Origin: DATJLY01 sp963773665
GTDB taxonomy: Bacteria; Pseudomonadota; Alphaproteobacteria; ATCC43930; CGMCC-115725
Direction of reading: 5' to 3'
NCBI GenBank assembly: GCA_963773665.1
Contig: CAVZBZ010000002.1
Coordinates: 310,001 to 374,000, forward strand
DNA length: 64,000 nucleotides
In this document: positions 38,480 to 48,540 of the stretch, one piece after another
How positions within the stretch are numbered: position 1 is the first letter of the stretch
Layout: every line of letters starts with the position of its first letter
The notes under the pieces: generated by a model
Database searches by the model: none
What the model saw: the letters and a program-made list of their open reading frames with translations, nothing else
Told to the model about the DNA's origin: nothing
Translations under genes and position numbers: made by a program

Positions 38480-40561
38480 CTATCCCGAGCGCAGATATTT
38501 CACCGCGAGGTCGCGGGCAAAGAGATAGAGCAGCACGCGGAGCGCCTGGCCGCGCGGCGTCTCGAGCTCGGGGTCGCGCGCGAGGATGAGTCGCGCATCG
38601 TCGCGCGCCGCTTCGAGCAGCTCGCCATGGGACGCGAGATTGGCGAGCCGCATCTCCGGCAGGCCGCTCTGCCGCGTGCCGAGCATCTCGCCGGCGCCGC
38701 GCAGGCGCAGATCCTCTTCGGCGATGCGGAACCCGTCCTCGGTCTCGCGCAGAATCGAGAGCCGCTGCCGCGCCGTCTCGCTGAGCGGCTGGGCATAGAC
38801 GAGGAGGCAGTTCGACGGCTTGTCGCCGCGGCCGATGCGGCCGCGCAGCTGGTGGAGCTGGGCAAGGCCGAAGCGCTCGGCGTGTTCGATCACCATCGCC
38901 GTCGCGGCCGGCACGTCGACCCCGACCTCGACCACCGTGGTCGCGACCAGAAGATCGACGCCGCCCTTCGCGAATGCCTCCATCGCCTTGTCGCGCTCGG
39001 CGCCTTTCATGCGGCCGTGCACGAGCCCGGCGCGGGCCCCGAAAATTTTCTGGAGCTGCGCGTGGCGCTCGGCCGCGGCGGCGAGGTCGATCGTCTCCGA
39101 CTCCTCGACGAGGGGACAGATCCAATAGACCTTGGCGCCGCCTTCGAGCGCGCGCCGCACCGCCTCCACCACCTCGTCGAGGCGCGCGGCCGGCAGCGTC
39201 CGCGTCGTCACCGGGAGACGCCCCGCCGGCTTCTCGGTGAGGCGCGAGGCGTCGAGGTCGCCATAGGACGTGAGCATCAGCGTGCGCGGAATGGGCGTCG
39301 CGGTCATCACCAGGATGTCGACCGCGCGCCCCTTGGCTCCGAGCGCCACGCGCTGCTCGACGCCGAAACGGTGCTGCTCGTCGATGACGGCGAGCGCCAG
39401 GTCCTTGAAAACCACATCCTCCTCGAACAGCGCGTGCGTGCCGACCAGGATGCCGATCGCGCCGGAAGCGAGCCGCACGAGAATATCCTGGCGCGCGCGT
39501 CCCTTCTCGCGGCCCGTAAGGAGCGCGATCTCGACGCCGGTCTTTGCCGCAAGCTCGGTCAGCGTCGCCAAATGCTGGCGCGCCAGGATCTCGGTCGGTG
39601 CCATCAGCGCCGCCTGCGCGCCCGCTTCGACCGCGTCGAGCATCGCTGCGAGCGCCACCACCGTCTTGCCGCTGCCGACATCGCCTTGCAGCAGGCGCAG
39701 CATGCGCGCGGGCCGCGCCATGTCGGCGGCGATCTCGGCAATCGCACTGACCTGGCCCGGCGTCAACGCGAAGGGAAGCGAGGCGATCAGCTTTTGGCGC
39801 AAGGCGCCGGTGGCGCCGAGCGCGCGGCCGGGCAGGCGTTTTTGGTGCGCGCGCACGAGGGCCAGCGCGAGCTGGTTCGATAGCAGCTCGTCGAAGGCAA
39901 GGCGCTGGCGCGGCAGCGTGTTCGGCAGAAGATCATCCGCCGTTTGCGGCGCGTGCGCCGCGCGGAGGGCTTCGCGCCACGCTGGCCATCGCTGCCGCGC
40001 CGCGAAATCGGCGTCGAGCCATTCCGGCAGCGCAGGTGCGCGCTCGAGCGCGGCGTCGATCGCCTTCTGCACGATGCGCAGGCTGAGGCCGGCGGTGAGC
40101 GGATAGACCGGCTCGATCGGCTTGAGCTTTGCCGCATCCTCGGGCGCTGCGATGTGGTCGGGATGGGTGATCTGGACCTGGTTGTTGAAATACTCGACCT
40201 TGCCGCTCACCACGCGCTCGGCGCCCACCGGCAGGAGGCGCGCGAGATAGTCGCCCTTCGCGTGAAAGAACACGAGATGGAGAAATCCGGTCTCGTCGCG
40301 GCAGCGCACGCGGTAGGGCTGGCGCGGCGAGCGCGGCGGCTCGTGCGCATCGACGGTGACGGTGAGCGTGGCGATGACGCCGGCCGGGGCATCCGCCACC
40401 TTGGGCGTGAAGCGCCGGTCGATGATGTCGCTCGGCAGGTGCCACAGCAGATCGACCACATGCGGCCCGGCAAGCCGCTCGAACAGTTTCCCGAAGCGCG
40501 GGCCGACGCCCGGCAGGCTCGTGACCGGCGCGAACAGCGGGAAGAGGATTTCCGGGCGCAA
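38480..40561 (-). CDS. recG: ATP-dependent DNA helicase RecG
   Basis: The 693-residue helicase reverses stalled forks and moves branches. The N-terminal wedge domain begins RPEILFPLFAPVTSLPGVGP. The helicase core has Walker A GDVGSGKT, DEQH (Walker B), MTATPIPRT, and the TRG motif near FGLAQLHQLRGRIGRG. It starts with TTG at 40561, which gives the usual RecG N-terminus; the open frame runs further upstream without homology. It is 20 nt after the amidohydrolase stop on the same strand. Confidence 0.97.
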   Translation of the reverse strand: MRPEILFPLFAPVTSLPGVGPRFGKLFERLAGPHVVDLLWHLPSDIIDRRFTPKVADAPAGVIATLTVTVDAHEPPRSPRQPYRVRCRDETGFLHLVFFHAKGDYLARLLPVGAERVVSGKVEYFNNQVQITHPDHIAAPEDAAKLKPIEPVYPLTAGLSLRIVQKAIDAALERAPALPEWLDADFAARQRWPAWREALRAAHAPQTADDLLPNTLPRQRLAFDELLSNQLALALVRAHQKRLPGRALGATGALRQKLIASLPFALTPGQVSAIAEIAADMARPARMLRLLQGDVGSGKTVVALAAMLDAVEAGAQAALMAPTEILARQHLATLTELAAKTGVEIALLTGREKGRARQDILVRLASGAIGILVGTHALFEEDVVFKDLALAVIDEQHRFGVEQRVALGAKGRAVDILVMTATPIPRTLMLTSYGDLDASRLTEKPAGRLPVTTRTLPAARLDEVVEAVRRALEGGAKVYWICPLVEESETIDLAAAAERHAQLQKIFGARAGLVHGRMKGAERDKAMEAFAKGGVDLLVATTVVEVGVDVPAATAMVIEHAERFGLAQLHQLRGRIGRGDKPSNCLLVYAQPLSETARQRLSILRETEDGFRIAEEDLRLRGAGEMLGTRQSGLPEMRLANLASHGELLEAARDDARLILARDPELETPRGQALRVLLYLFARDLAVKYLRSG

Positions 40562-40581
40562 CGGCCGCGCGCGTCTCCCGC

Positions 40582-41541
40582 TCAGAGCTTCAAAAGCTTT
40601 TGCACATTGCCGCTGAGGATCTTGGACTTGTCCTCCTCGCACAGCGGAATGTGCGGGATCCAGTCCACCGCGGGCTGGTTCATGACGAACGGATAATCGA
40701 CCGAGAAGATGATGCGGTCAACGCCCATTTCCTGGACGCAGCACAACAGCGCCGGGTTCGAGAAGAACCCGCTCGTCGTGATCCAGAAATGCTCGCAGAA
40801 CAGCTCGCGGAAGTTCAGGCTCTTGTTGCCTGCGCGCGACAGCGCCGAATCGATGCGCCAGAGCATGAACGGCAAACCCTCGCCCAAATGGCCGAGGATG
40901 ATTTTGAGCTTCGGATATTTCTCGAACACGCCCGACAGCACGAGCCTGATGCCCTGCGTCGCGGTCTCCACCGTGAAGCCCCATCCGGCACGCAGCAGCA
41001 TGGGGAAATCCTTGGCGTATTCCTTGTAATAGGCCTCGGCCACAACCGGGCTCGGGTTGGCCGGATGCATATAGAGCGGCACGTCCAGGGCCGCCGCGCG
41101 CTCGAAGATCGGCCAGAACCGCTTTTCGTCGAGGAAGGCGCCGTTCGTGAGGCCATGCACCATGGCGCCCTTGAAGCCGAATTTCGTGACGGTGCGCTCG
41201 AGCTCGTCGGCTGCGGCCTTGGGGTCGGGCGTCGGGATCGCGGCAAAGGCGGCAAACCGCGTCGGGTGCCGCCGCACCGCCTCGTTGAGCCGGTCGTTCG
41301 CGGCGCGCGCCAGGCGCACGGCGGTCTCGGGATCGAATCTCTGGGTCGAGGGCGCGCCCAAGGACAGCACCTGGAAATCGATGCCGCACTCGTCCATCTC
41401 CTTGATGCGGAGATTGCTCAGATTCTCGAGGCGCTCGGCCACGCCCGGCCCCTTCGTCGCGTCGGCCGGATCGAAGTGCAACGTCACCTCGGCGTCCATG
41501 TAGTGCTCTTCGATCGCGATGATGCGCGGCTTCTTCGCCAT
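40582..41541 (-). CDS. Amidohydrolase family protein (ACMSD / resorcylate decarboxylase-like)
   Basis: The 319-residue TIM-barrel protein has metal-site residues E11-E12-H13 (IAIEEHYMD), H in LYMHPANPS, H in IILGHLGEGLPFML and D in FSVDYPF. This is the amidohydrolase_2 set of nonoxidative decarboxylases and hydrolases. The exact substrate is unknown. It sits between recG and sdhE, where many alphaproteobacteria have nothing, and probably shares a transcript with recG. Confidence 0.88.
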   Translation of the reverse strand: MAKKPRIIAIEEHYMDAEVTLHFDPADATKGPGVAERLENLSNLRIKEMDECGIDFQVLSLGAPSTQRFDPETAVRLARAANDRLNEAVRRHPTRFAAFAAIPTPDPKAAADELERTVTKFGFKGAMVHGLTNGAFLDEKRFWPIFERAAALDVPLYMHPANPSPVVAEAYYKEYAKDFPMLLRAGWGFTVETATQGIRLVLSGVFEKYPKLKIILGHLGEGLPFMLWRIDSALSRAGNKSLNFRELFCEHFWITTSGFFSNPALLCCVQEMGVDRIIFSVDYPFVMNQPAVDWIPHIPLCEEDKSKILSGNVQKLLKL

Positions 41542-41645
41542 GGCCTGCCTCCCGGTGCGGATTTCTCGCCGGAACCTATCAGGCGGCGGGTCCTTCTGGA
41601 AAGGGCGCTTGATCCTGGCGCGCGGAGCGCCAAGATTGTCCCCGT

Positions 41646-41918
41646 ATGAACGAACCTCCCGAAATCCGTACGAAGCGGCTTCTGTTCCGAAGCTGGCACC
41701 GCGGCACGCGCGAGGCCGACCTGCTGCTCGGGCCCTTCGCCGAATGCCATCTGCCGGCGATGTCGCCGCAGGAGCTCGATCTCTACGAGGCGCTGCTCGC
41801 CGAGAACGACGCGAACCTATGGGACTGGATCAGCGGCCGCACCGAGCCGCCGGCCGCGTATGACGGCGCCCTTTTGCGCAGCCTCAGGAATTTTCGCGTG
41901 GGGCCGCGTCCGGGGTGA
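41646..41918 (+). CDS. sdhE: Succinate dehydrogenase flavinylation factor SdhE
   Basis: The 90-residue protein has the RxxxRSWHRGTRE motif (RLLFRSWHRGTREADLLL, about 11-28), which helps to attach FAD to SdhA. The LWDWISGR motif at the end of the domain is also standard. The ATGA-like GTGA junction couples it to mfd, the common alphaproteobacterial arrangement. Confidence 0.95.
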   Translation: MNEPPEIRTKRLLFRSWHRGTREADLLLGPFAECHLPAMSPQELDLYEALLAENDANLWDWISGRTEPPAAYDGALLRSLRNFRVGPRPG

Positions 41919-44900
41919 GCGGCATCGACGCATTCTTCGCCGCGCGCCCCTCCGGCAAACGGCTCACCATCTTCGCCGCGCCCGAAGGGCACGACGCCTG
42001 GCTCATGGGCGGCCTTGTCGCGCGCGGCACGGTGCCGTCGCTGCTGCATGTCTGCCGCGACGACGGGCGGATGGCGCGGACGCGCGCGGCATTGGCCTTC
42101 TTTCATCCCGAGCTGCCCGTCCTGTCGCTGCCCGCCTGGGACTGTTTGCCCTACGACCGCGTCTCGCCCAATCCCGAGATCGTGAGCCGCCGCGTCGATG
42201 CGCTGACGCGCCTTGCCGGCGGCGAAGGGCAGGGTGCGGTGGTGCTGACGACGATCAACGCGCTCGTGCAGCGCGTGCCGCCGCGCAAGCTGTTCGCCGA
42301 CCGCATTCTCGAGATTGGCGTGGGCGGCCGGCTGTCGCACGACCGGCTCGCCTCGTTTCTCGGGCGGAACGGCTATCAGCGCACCGATACGGTGCGCGAG
42401 GCGGGCGAATTCGCGATCCGCGGCGGCATCGCCGATCTCTTTCCCTCGGGCGCGCGCTCGCCCGTGCGGCTCGATTTCTTCGGCGAAGAGATCGAGGGGA
42501 TGCGCACGTTCGATCCGCTGACGCAGCGCACCACGGGCACGACCGAGGCCGTCGTCCTGCGGCCGATGAGCGAGGTGCTGCTCGACGAGGACGCGATCCG
42601 CCGCTTCCGCTTGCGCTATCGCGAGCAGTTCGGCACGGTCGCCGACGACGATCCGCTGTACGAGGCGGTGAGCGCGGGGCGGCGCTATATCGGCATGGAG
42701 CACTGGCTGCCGCTTTATTACGAGAGCCTCGAGACGCTGTTCGACTATTTGCCCGAGGCGGCGGTGACGCTCGACCACGAGGCCGAAGGGGTGCGCCGCG
42801 ACCGGCTCGAGCAGGTCAACGATTTCTATGCCGCGCGGCGCGACGTGAGCCGGGCCGCGCGCGCCGCGTCGCCGCCTTATCGCGCGGTCGAGCCGAAGCA
42901 GCTTTTTCTCGATGACGGGGAGTGGGATGCGCTCCTGAAGCGCCGCCACGTCGGCGAGTTCACGCCGTTCGCCGGCGAGGGCAGGGCGCCCTCGGTCGAT
43001 GCCGGCGCGCATCCCGGCCGCGACTTCGCCGAGGCGCGGGCAAGCCAAAGCGTCAATCTGTTCGACGCCGTGCGCGACCACATCCTCGACGAGCGCGACC
43101 ATGGCCGCCGCACGCTCGTCGCCGCCTACAGCCTGGGCTCGGCCGAGCGCCTCAGAACCCTGCTGCGCGATCATGGCGTAACCAATCCGACCGTGATCCA
43201 GCGCTGGTCCGATTTCGCGGCGATCCCGCTGGGCCAGGCCGCGCTCGCCGTGCTCGCGCTCGAGCACGGCTATCGCTTCGCGGACATGGCGCTCGTCACC
43301 GAGCAGGATATTCTGGGCGACCGGCTCGCGCGGCCGGCGAGACGCCGCGCCAATTACCAGGATTTCGTCGCCGAGGTGGCGTCGCTGACGCAGGGCGATC
43401 TCGTCGTTCATTCCGAGCACGGCATCGGCCGCTATGACGGGCTCGTCACGCTCGATGTCGCCGGCGCGCCGCACGATTGCCTGCGCGTCGTCTATGCCGG
43501 CGACGACAAGCTGTTCGTGCCGGTCGAGAACATCGAGGTTCTGACGCGCTATGGCTCGGAGGCGCTCGACGTTCCGCTCGACCGGCTGGGCTCCCTTGCC
43601 TGGCAGTCGCGCAAGGCGCGCGTCAAGAAGCGCATCCGCGACATCGCCGGCGAGCTGATCCAGATCGCGGCCGAGCGCCAGCTCCGCCAAGGCGAGACAC
43701 TTGCCCCGCCCGAGGGCCTCTACGAGGAATTCGCCGCGCGCTTCCCCTATCCCGAGACCGAGGACCAGGAGCGCGCGATCGGCGACACGCTCGGCGATTT
43801 GGGCTCCGGCCGGCCGATGGACCGGCTCATCTGCGGCGATGTCGGCTTCGGCAAGACCGAGGTTGCGCTGCGCGCCGCGTTCATCTCGGTGATGGCCGGG
43901 ATGCAGGTCGCCGTCGTCGTGCCGACGACGCTCTTGGCGCGCCAGCACCATCGCACGTTCCTCGAGCGCTTCTCCGGCATGCCGGTGCGGATCGAGCAGT
44001 TGTCGCGGCTTGTCGCCGGCAAGCACGCAGCCGAGGTGAAGCGCGAACTGGCCGAGGGCCGCATCGACATCATCATCGGCACGCACGCGCTCCTCGCCAA
44101 GGGCATCATTTTCCGCAATCTGGGCCTTCTCGTCATCGACGAGGAGCAGCATTTCGGCGTGGCGCAAAAGGAGCGCCTGAAGCAGCTGAAGGCCAATGTC
44201 CACGTGCTGACGCTGACCGCGACGCCCATTCCCAGGACATTGCAGCAGGCGCTGTCGGGCGTGCGCGAGATGAGCGTGATCGCGACCCCGCCGGTGGACC
44301 GGCTCGCCGTGCGCACCTTCGTCATGCCGTACGATCCCGTGGTCGTGCGCGAGGCGATCCTGCGCGAGACGCACCGCGGCGGGCAGTGTTTTTACGTCGT
44401 GCCGCGCATCGCCGATCTCGACGAGGTGCAAAAGCAGCTCGCGGAACTGGTGCCCGAGATCAAGGTCGCGACCGCGCACGGCAAGATGGCGCCGACCGAG
44501 CTCGAGCGCGTCATGTCCGCCTTCGACGAGCATGCGGCGGACGTGCTGCTTTCGACCAACATCATCGAATCGGGGCTCGACATCCCGAGCGCGAATACGC
44601 TCATCGTCCACCGCGCCGACATGTTCGGCCTGGCGCAGCTCTATCAGCTCAGGGGCCGCATCGGCCGCGCCAAGGTGCGGGGCTATGCCTATCTCACGCT
44701 CCCCGCCGGCAAGCTTTTGACCGAGACGGCGAAGCGCCGGCTCGAGGTGATGCAGACCTTGGATCAGCTGGGCGCGGGCTTCACGCTCGCGAGCCACGAT
44801 CTCGACATCCGCGGCGCGGGCAATCTCCTGGGCGAGGAGCAGTCGGGCCACATCCGCGAAGTGGGCGTCGAGCTCTACCAGCATCTTCTCGAAGAGGCGG

Positions 44901-45442
44901 TGGGGTCGGCGCGCGCCGGCGCGCAGATGGGGGAGGCGCCCGAGGAATGGACGCCGCAGATCACCATCGGCACGCCCGTCCTCATTCCTGAGGAATACGT
45001 GCCGGACCTCAATGTCCGGCTCGGCCTCTACCGCCGCATCGCCGCTTTGTTGGACCGGCGCGAGATCGACGGCTTCGCCGCGGAGCTGGTCGACCGCTTC
45101 GGCCGGCTTCCCGAGGAAGTCGAGAACCTTTTGGAGATCATCGCCATCAAGCGGCTGTGCCGCGACGCCGGCGTTGCCAAGGTCGAGGCGGGCCCCAAGG
45201 GCGCGGTCCTGGCGTTCCACGGCGACAACTTCGCCAATCCCCAGGGTCTCGTGCGGTTCATCCAGGAGCATTCCGGCACCGCGAAGCTCCGCCCCGATCA
45301 GCGCCTCGTCATCATGCGCACCTGGGAAACGCCCGCAGAGCGGCTGAAGGGCGTGAGCGCGATCCTGCACCGCCTCGCCGCGATCGCGGCGGCGGGCGCG
45401 CCGGCGTCTGCGCCGCATCCGGCACACGTGCGGACCGGCTGA
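41915..45442 (+). CDS. mfd: Transcription-repair coupling factor Mfd
   Basis: The 1175-residue protein removes stalled RNA polymerase and recruits UvrA. The N-terminal UvrB-like part begins SGKRLTIFAAPEGHDAWLMG. The RNA polymerase-interacting domain (HSEHGIGRYDGLVTLDVAG) precedes the helicase core with GDVGFGKTEV, DEEQHFGV and TATPIPRTLQ. The C-terminal D7 domain follows. It starts with GTG in the overlap with sdhE. Confidence 0.97.
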   Translation: MSGIDAFFAARPSGKRLTIFAAPEGHDAWLMGGLVARGTVPSLLHVCRDDGRMARTRAALAFFHPELPVLSLPAWDCLPYDRVSPNPEIVSRRVDALTRLAGGEGQGAVVLTTINALVQRVPPRKLFADRILEIGVGGRLSHDRLASFLGRNGYQRTDTVREAGEFAIRGGIADLFPSGARSPVRLDFFGEEIEGMRTFDPLTQRTTGTTEAVVLRPMSEVLLDEDAIRRFRLRYREQFGTVADDDPLYEAVSAGRRYIGMEHWLPLYYESLETLFDYLPEAAVTLDHEAEGVRRDRLEQVNDFYAARRDVSRAARAASPPYRAVEPKQLFLDDGEWDALLKRRHVGEFTPFAGEGRAPSVDAGAHPGRDFAEARASQSVNLFDAVRDHILDERDHGRRTLVAAYSLGSAERLRTLLRDHGVTNPTVIQRWSDFAAIPLGQAALAVLALEHGYRFADMALVTEQDILGDRLARPARRRANYQDFVAEVASLTQGDLVVHSEHGIGRYDGLVTLDVAGAPHDCLRVVYAGDDKLFVPVENIEVLTRYGSEALDVPLDRLGSLAWQSRKARVKKRIRDIAGELIQIAAERQLRQGETLAPPEGLYEEFAARFPYPETEDQERAIGDTLGDLGSGRPMDRLICGDVGFGKTEVALRAAFISVMAGMQVAVVVPTTLLARQHHRTFLERFSGMPVRIEQLSRLVAGKHAAEVKRELAEGRIDIIIGTHALLAKGIIFRNLGLLVIDEEQHFGVAQKERLKQLKANVHVLTLTATPIPRTLQQALSGVREMSVIATPPVDRLAVRTFVMPYDPVVVREAILRETHRGGQCFYVVPRIADLDEVQKQLAELVPEIKVATAHGKMAPTELERVMSAFDEHAADVLLSTNIIESGLDIPSANTLIVHRADMFGLAQLYQLRGRIGRAKVRGYAYLTLPAGKLLTETAKRRLEVMQTLDQLGAGFTLASHDLDIRGAGNLLGEEQSGHIREVGVELYQHLLEEAVGSARAGAQMGEAPEEWTPQITIGTPVLIPEEYVPDLNVRLGLYRRIAALLDRREIDGFAAELVDRFGRLPEEVENLLEIIAIKRLCRDAGVAKVEAGPKGAVLAFHGDNFANPQGLVRFIQEHSGTAKLRPDQRLVIMRTWETPAERLKGVSAILHRLAAIAAAGAPASAPHPAHVRTG

Positions 45443-45449
45443 ACGCTGC

Positions 45450-46094
45450 TTAACTCGCTGCGACCTCGCCGCCGTTCTGGACGAGATCGAACACCGGCAG
45501 GAAGAACTCGGGCTCCTGCGCGCCCGAGATCGCGTAGCGCTCCTCGAAGATGAAGCAGGGCACGGCGTTGATGCCGATGCGCCGCGCGGCGCGGTCCTCG
45601 GCGATCACGTCGGTAAGGCCTTCCTCGCCGGCGAGGAAGCGCCGCGCATCGCCGCGCTCGAGGCCGGAGCGCGCGGCGATCTCGACGAGGCGCGCGCGGT
45701 CGCCCAGATCGATGCCGTCGATGAAATAGGCCCGAAACAGCGCCTCGACCAGCGCGTCGGCCCGGCCCGCGCGCTCGGCGCGGCGGACAAGGCGGTGCGC
45801 GTCCTGCGTGTTGGGCGTGCGCACGACGCGCTCGAACGCGAAGGGAATGCCGACCGAGGATCCTGCTTCGCCCGCGGTCTGATAGATCCGCTGCGCGTGA
45901 TGCGCTCCGCCGAACTTGACGGCGAGATAATCCTGCCGCGGCATGCCGTCCCCCGGCATGTCGGGATTGAGCTGGAACGGCCGCCACGAGATTTCCGCCG
46001 CGATTTCGGGCCTGAGCGCCAGCGCCCGCTCGAGCCGGCGCTTGCCGATGAAGCACCAGGGACAGATCACGTCGAGCACGACGTCGATGCGCAT
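45450..46094 (-). CDS. DsbA-family oxidoreductase (FrnE / HCCA isomerase type)
   Basis: The 214-residue thioredoxin-fold protein has CPWC in DVICPWCFIGKRRLERAL (about 8-25) and the family motif QLNPDMPGDG. The later segment INAVPCFIFEERYAISGAQE holds the cis-proline loop (V-P). There is no signal peptide, so it acts in the cytosol, as FrnE does. ATG 46094 was chosen because the fold starts there. It converges with mfd and diverges from the CoA-ligase gene. Confidence 0.88.
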   Translation of the reverse strand: MRIDVVLDVICPWCFIGKRRLERALALRPEIAAEISWRPFQLNPDMPGDGMPRQDYLAVKFGGAHHAQRIYQTAGEAGSSVGIPFAFERVVRTPNTQDAHRLVRRAERAGRADALVEALFRAYFIDGIDLGDRARLVEIAARSGLERGDARRFLAGEEGLTDVIAEDRAARRIGINAVPCFIFEERYAISGAQEPEFFLPVFDLVQNGGEVAAS

Positions 46095-46146
46095 GGCGGA
46101 AAGCTTAGCACTGGCGTGTACCGGGCGGCGAGATATCATCGCCGCC

Positions 46147-47772
46147 ATGTCGATCTACGACGCCCCGCACCTGGCGCGCGCGCCGGCCAATTTCGTGCCG
46201 CTCACGCCGCTTACCTTTCTCGCGCGTGCCGCATCGGTTCACCCCGGGACACTCGCGGTCGTGCACGGCGAACGCCGCTTCACATACCGCGAGTTTTATG
46301 CGCGCTGCTGCCGCCTGGCCGACGCGCTGCGGCGGCGCGGCGTAGGATTGGGCGACACCGTCTCGGTGATGGCGCCCAACGTGCCGGCGCTGCTCGAGGC
46401 GCATTTCGGCGTCGCCATGGCGGGCGCGGTGCTGAACGCGCTCAACTACCGGCTCGACGCGCGCACCATCGCCTTCATCCTCGGCCACGCCGAGAGCAAG
46501 GTTCTGATCGCGGACCGCGAATACTCGTCCGCGATCGGCGAGGCGCTCAAGGAGCGCCGGCCCGAAACCGTGATCGACATCGACGATCCGCTCTACGAGG
46601 GCGGCACGCTTGTGGGCGAGATGGATTACGAGGCGTTCCTCGCCACCGGCGATGCGCAAGCGCCGTGGCAGAAGCCGCAGGACGAATGGCAGGCGATTTC
46701 GCTCAACTACACCTCGGGCACGACCGGCAATCCCAAGGGCGTCGTCTATCACCATCGCGGCGCCTATCTGAACGCGCTCGGCAACGTGCTCGCGTTCGGC
46801 CTTTCGCCGCAGACGGTCTATCTCTGGACCCTGCCCATGTTCCACTGCAACGGCTGGACCTATCCCTGGGCGGTGACGTCGGTCGCCGGCACGCATGTGT
46901 GCCTGCGCCGCGTCGATCCCAAGGATATTTTCGCCGCGATCGAGCGGCACGGCGTGACGCATATGTGCGGCGCGCCCATTGTGCTCAACATGCTGGTCCA
47001 TGCTCCGGACGAGGCGAAGCGGCGCTTCTCGCGCACGATCGAGATCGCGACGGGCGGCGCCGCACCGCCTTCGACCGTCATCGCCAACATGGAGCGCATG
47101 GGTTTCCGGGTGACGCATCTCTATGGCCTCACCGAGTCCTATGGGCCGGCGACACTGTGCGCCTGGCAGGACGAATGGCAGGACCTGCCGCTCGAACAGC
47201 GCGCGGCCAGGATGGCGCGCCAGGGTGTGGCCTATCCGACGCTCGCCGGCGTGCGCGTCGCCGACCCCGCGACGATGCGCGACGTGCCCGCCGACGGCGC
47301 CACGATCGGCGAGCTGATGCTGCGCTCCAACACGCTGATGAAGGGCTACCTCAAGAATCCGGCCGCGACGGACGAGGCGTTCGCCGGCGGCTGGTTTCAT
47401 ACCGGCGATCTCGGTGTCATGCACGCGGACGGCTATGTCGAGATCAAGGACCGCTCCAAGGACATCATCATCTCGGGCGGCGAGAACATCTCCTCGCTCG
47501 AGGTCGAGGAGGTTCTCTACAAGCATCCCGCGGTGATGGAGGCCGCGGTGGTTGCGCGGCCCGATCCGCAGTGGGGCGAAAGCCCGTGCGCCTTCGTGAC
47601 ATTGAAGCCTGGCAGCGCGGCGACGGCAGAAGGGATCATCGCCTTCTGCCGCGACAATCTCGCGCACTACAAGGCGCCGCGCAGCGTCGTGTTCGGCGCG
47701 CTGCCGAAAACCTCGACCGGAAAAATCCAGAAATTCGTGCTGCGCGAGCGCGCGGGCGCACTTGGGGAATAG
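46147..47772 (+). CDS. Acyl-CoA synthetase (AMP-forming, ANL superfamily)
   Basis: The 541-residue protein has the P-loop LNYTSGTTGNPKGVVYHHRG, the FHCNGWTYPWAVTSVAGTHV region and IKDRSKDIIISGGENISSLE. It activates a carboxylate through an acyl-adenylate to the CoA thioester. The pattern fits medium- or long-chain fatty acid or dimethylsulfoniopropionate-type ligases. The likely substrate is a fatty acid given the SDR and enoyl hydratase relatives nearby, but this is inference. It starts a four-gene operon. Confidence 0.92.
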   Translation: MSIYDAPHLARAPANFVPLTPLTFLARAASVHPGTLAVVHGERRFTYREFYARCCRLADALRRRGVGLGDTVSVMAPNVPALLEAHFGVAMAGAVLNALNYRLDARTIAFILGHAESKVLIADREYSSAIGEALKERRPETVIDIDDPLYEGGTLVGEMDYEAFLATGDAQAPWQKPQDEWQAISLNYTSGTTGNPKGVVYHHRGAYLNALGNVLAFGLSPQTVYLWTLPMFHCNGWTYPWAVTSVAGTHVCLRRVDPKDIFAAIERHGVTHMCGAPIVLNMLVHAPDEAKRRFSRTIEIATGGAAPPSTVIANMERMGFRVTHLYGLTESYGPATLCAWQDEWQDLPLEQRAARMARQGVAYPTLAGVRVADPATMRDVPADGATIGELMLRSNTLMKGYLKNPAATDEAFAGGWFHTGDLGVMHADGYVEIKDRSKDIIISGGENISSLEVEEVLYKHPAVMEAAVVARPDPQWGESPCAFVTLKPGSAATAEGIIAFCRDNLAHYKAPRSVVFGALPKTSTGKIQKFVLRERAGALGE

Positions 47773-47775
47773 GCG

Positions 47776-48540
47776 ATGACGGATTTCTCGCTTCCCTCGC
47801 GCGCCGCGATCGTGACCGGCGCCTCCTCGGGCCTCGGCCGGCATTTCGCCGGCGTGTTGGCGCGCGCGGGCGCGGCCGTAGCGCTGTTGGCGCGGCGCGA
47901 GGCGGAGCTTGCGGCGCTCGAGGCGGAGATCGTGGCGGCGGGCGGGCGCGCTGCCGCCATTCCCTGCGACGTCACGGACTATGCGAGCGTGAAGCGCGCC
48001 GTCGCCGCGGCCGAGGCGCGGATCGGGCCCATCGACATCCTCGTCAACAATGCCGGGATCGCCATCTCGAAGCCGCTCCTCGAGCATGACGAATCCGACT
48101 GGGACCGCGTGCTCGACACCAATCTCAAGGGCGCCTGGCTCATGTCGCGCGAGGCGGCGTCGCTGTGGATCGGCGCGCGGCGGCCGGCGCGCATCGTCAA
48201 CATCGCCTCGCTCCTGGCGCTGCGCACGATCCGCAACGTCCCGGCCTATGCGGCGGCGAAGGCGGGGCTCGTCCATCTGACGCACACGCTGGCGATGGAA
48301 CTGGGCCGCTACGGGATTACCGTCAACGCGATCGCGCCGGGCTATTTCGAGACCGATCTCAACCGCGCCTTCCTGCAAAGCGAGGTTGGCCGGGCACTGG
48401 TGCGGCGCATCCCCTTGGGCCGCAGCGGCGAGCCGCCCGATCTCGACGGCGCGCTCCTGCTGCTCTGCTCCGACGCAGGCGCCTATATCAGCGGCGCGGT
48501 GCTGCCCGTCGATGGCGGGCACGCGGTGGGCGCGGTGTGA
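47776..48540 (+). CDS. SDR family oxidoreductase
   Basis: The 254-residue protein has the NAD(P)-binding TGASSGLG and the NNAG motif (LVNNAGIAI), catalytic S in VNIASLLAL and YAAAK (YxxxK). It is a classical short-chain dehydrogenase, and could be a 3-ketoacyl or 3-hydroxyacyl-CoA reductase in the operon context. It starts 3 nt after the ligase stop and its stop overlaps the next GTG. Confidence 0.94.
   Translation: MTDFSLPSRAAIVTGASSGLGRHFAGVLARAGAAVALLARREAELAALEAEIVAAGGRAAAIPCDVTDYASVKRAVAAAEARIGPIDILVNNAGIAISKPLLEHDESDWDRVLDTNLKGAWLMSREAASLWIGARRPARIVNIASLLALRTIRNVPAYAAAKAGLVHLTHTLAMELGRYGITVNAIAPGYFETDLNRAFLQSEVGRALVRRIPLGRSGEPPDLDGALLLLCSDAGAYISGAVLPVDGGHAVGAV

Noticed and set aside
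40562..40642. RecG N-terminal extension to 40642
   Set aside because: The extra 27 residues overlap the end of the amidohydrolase gene and have no homology; the TTG at 40561 gives the standard RecG start.
41783..45427. 1214-residue reverse open frame opposite mfd
   Set aside because: Antisense shadow of mfd caused by high GC at third positions; no recognisable domain.
46105..48522. 805-residue reverse open frame opposite the CoA ligase and SDR genes
   Set aside because: Antisense shadow; composition is His/Arg/Ala-rich and no motif is visible.
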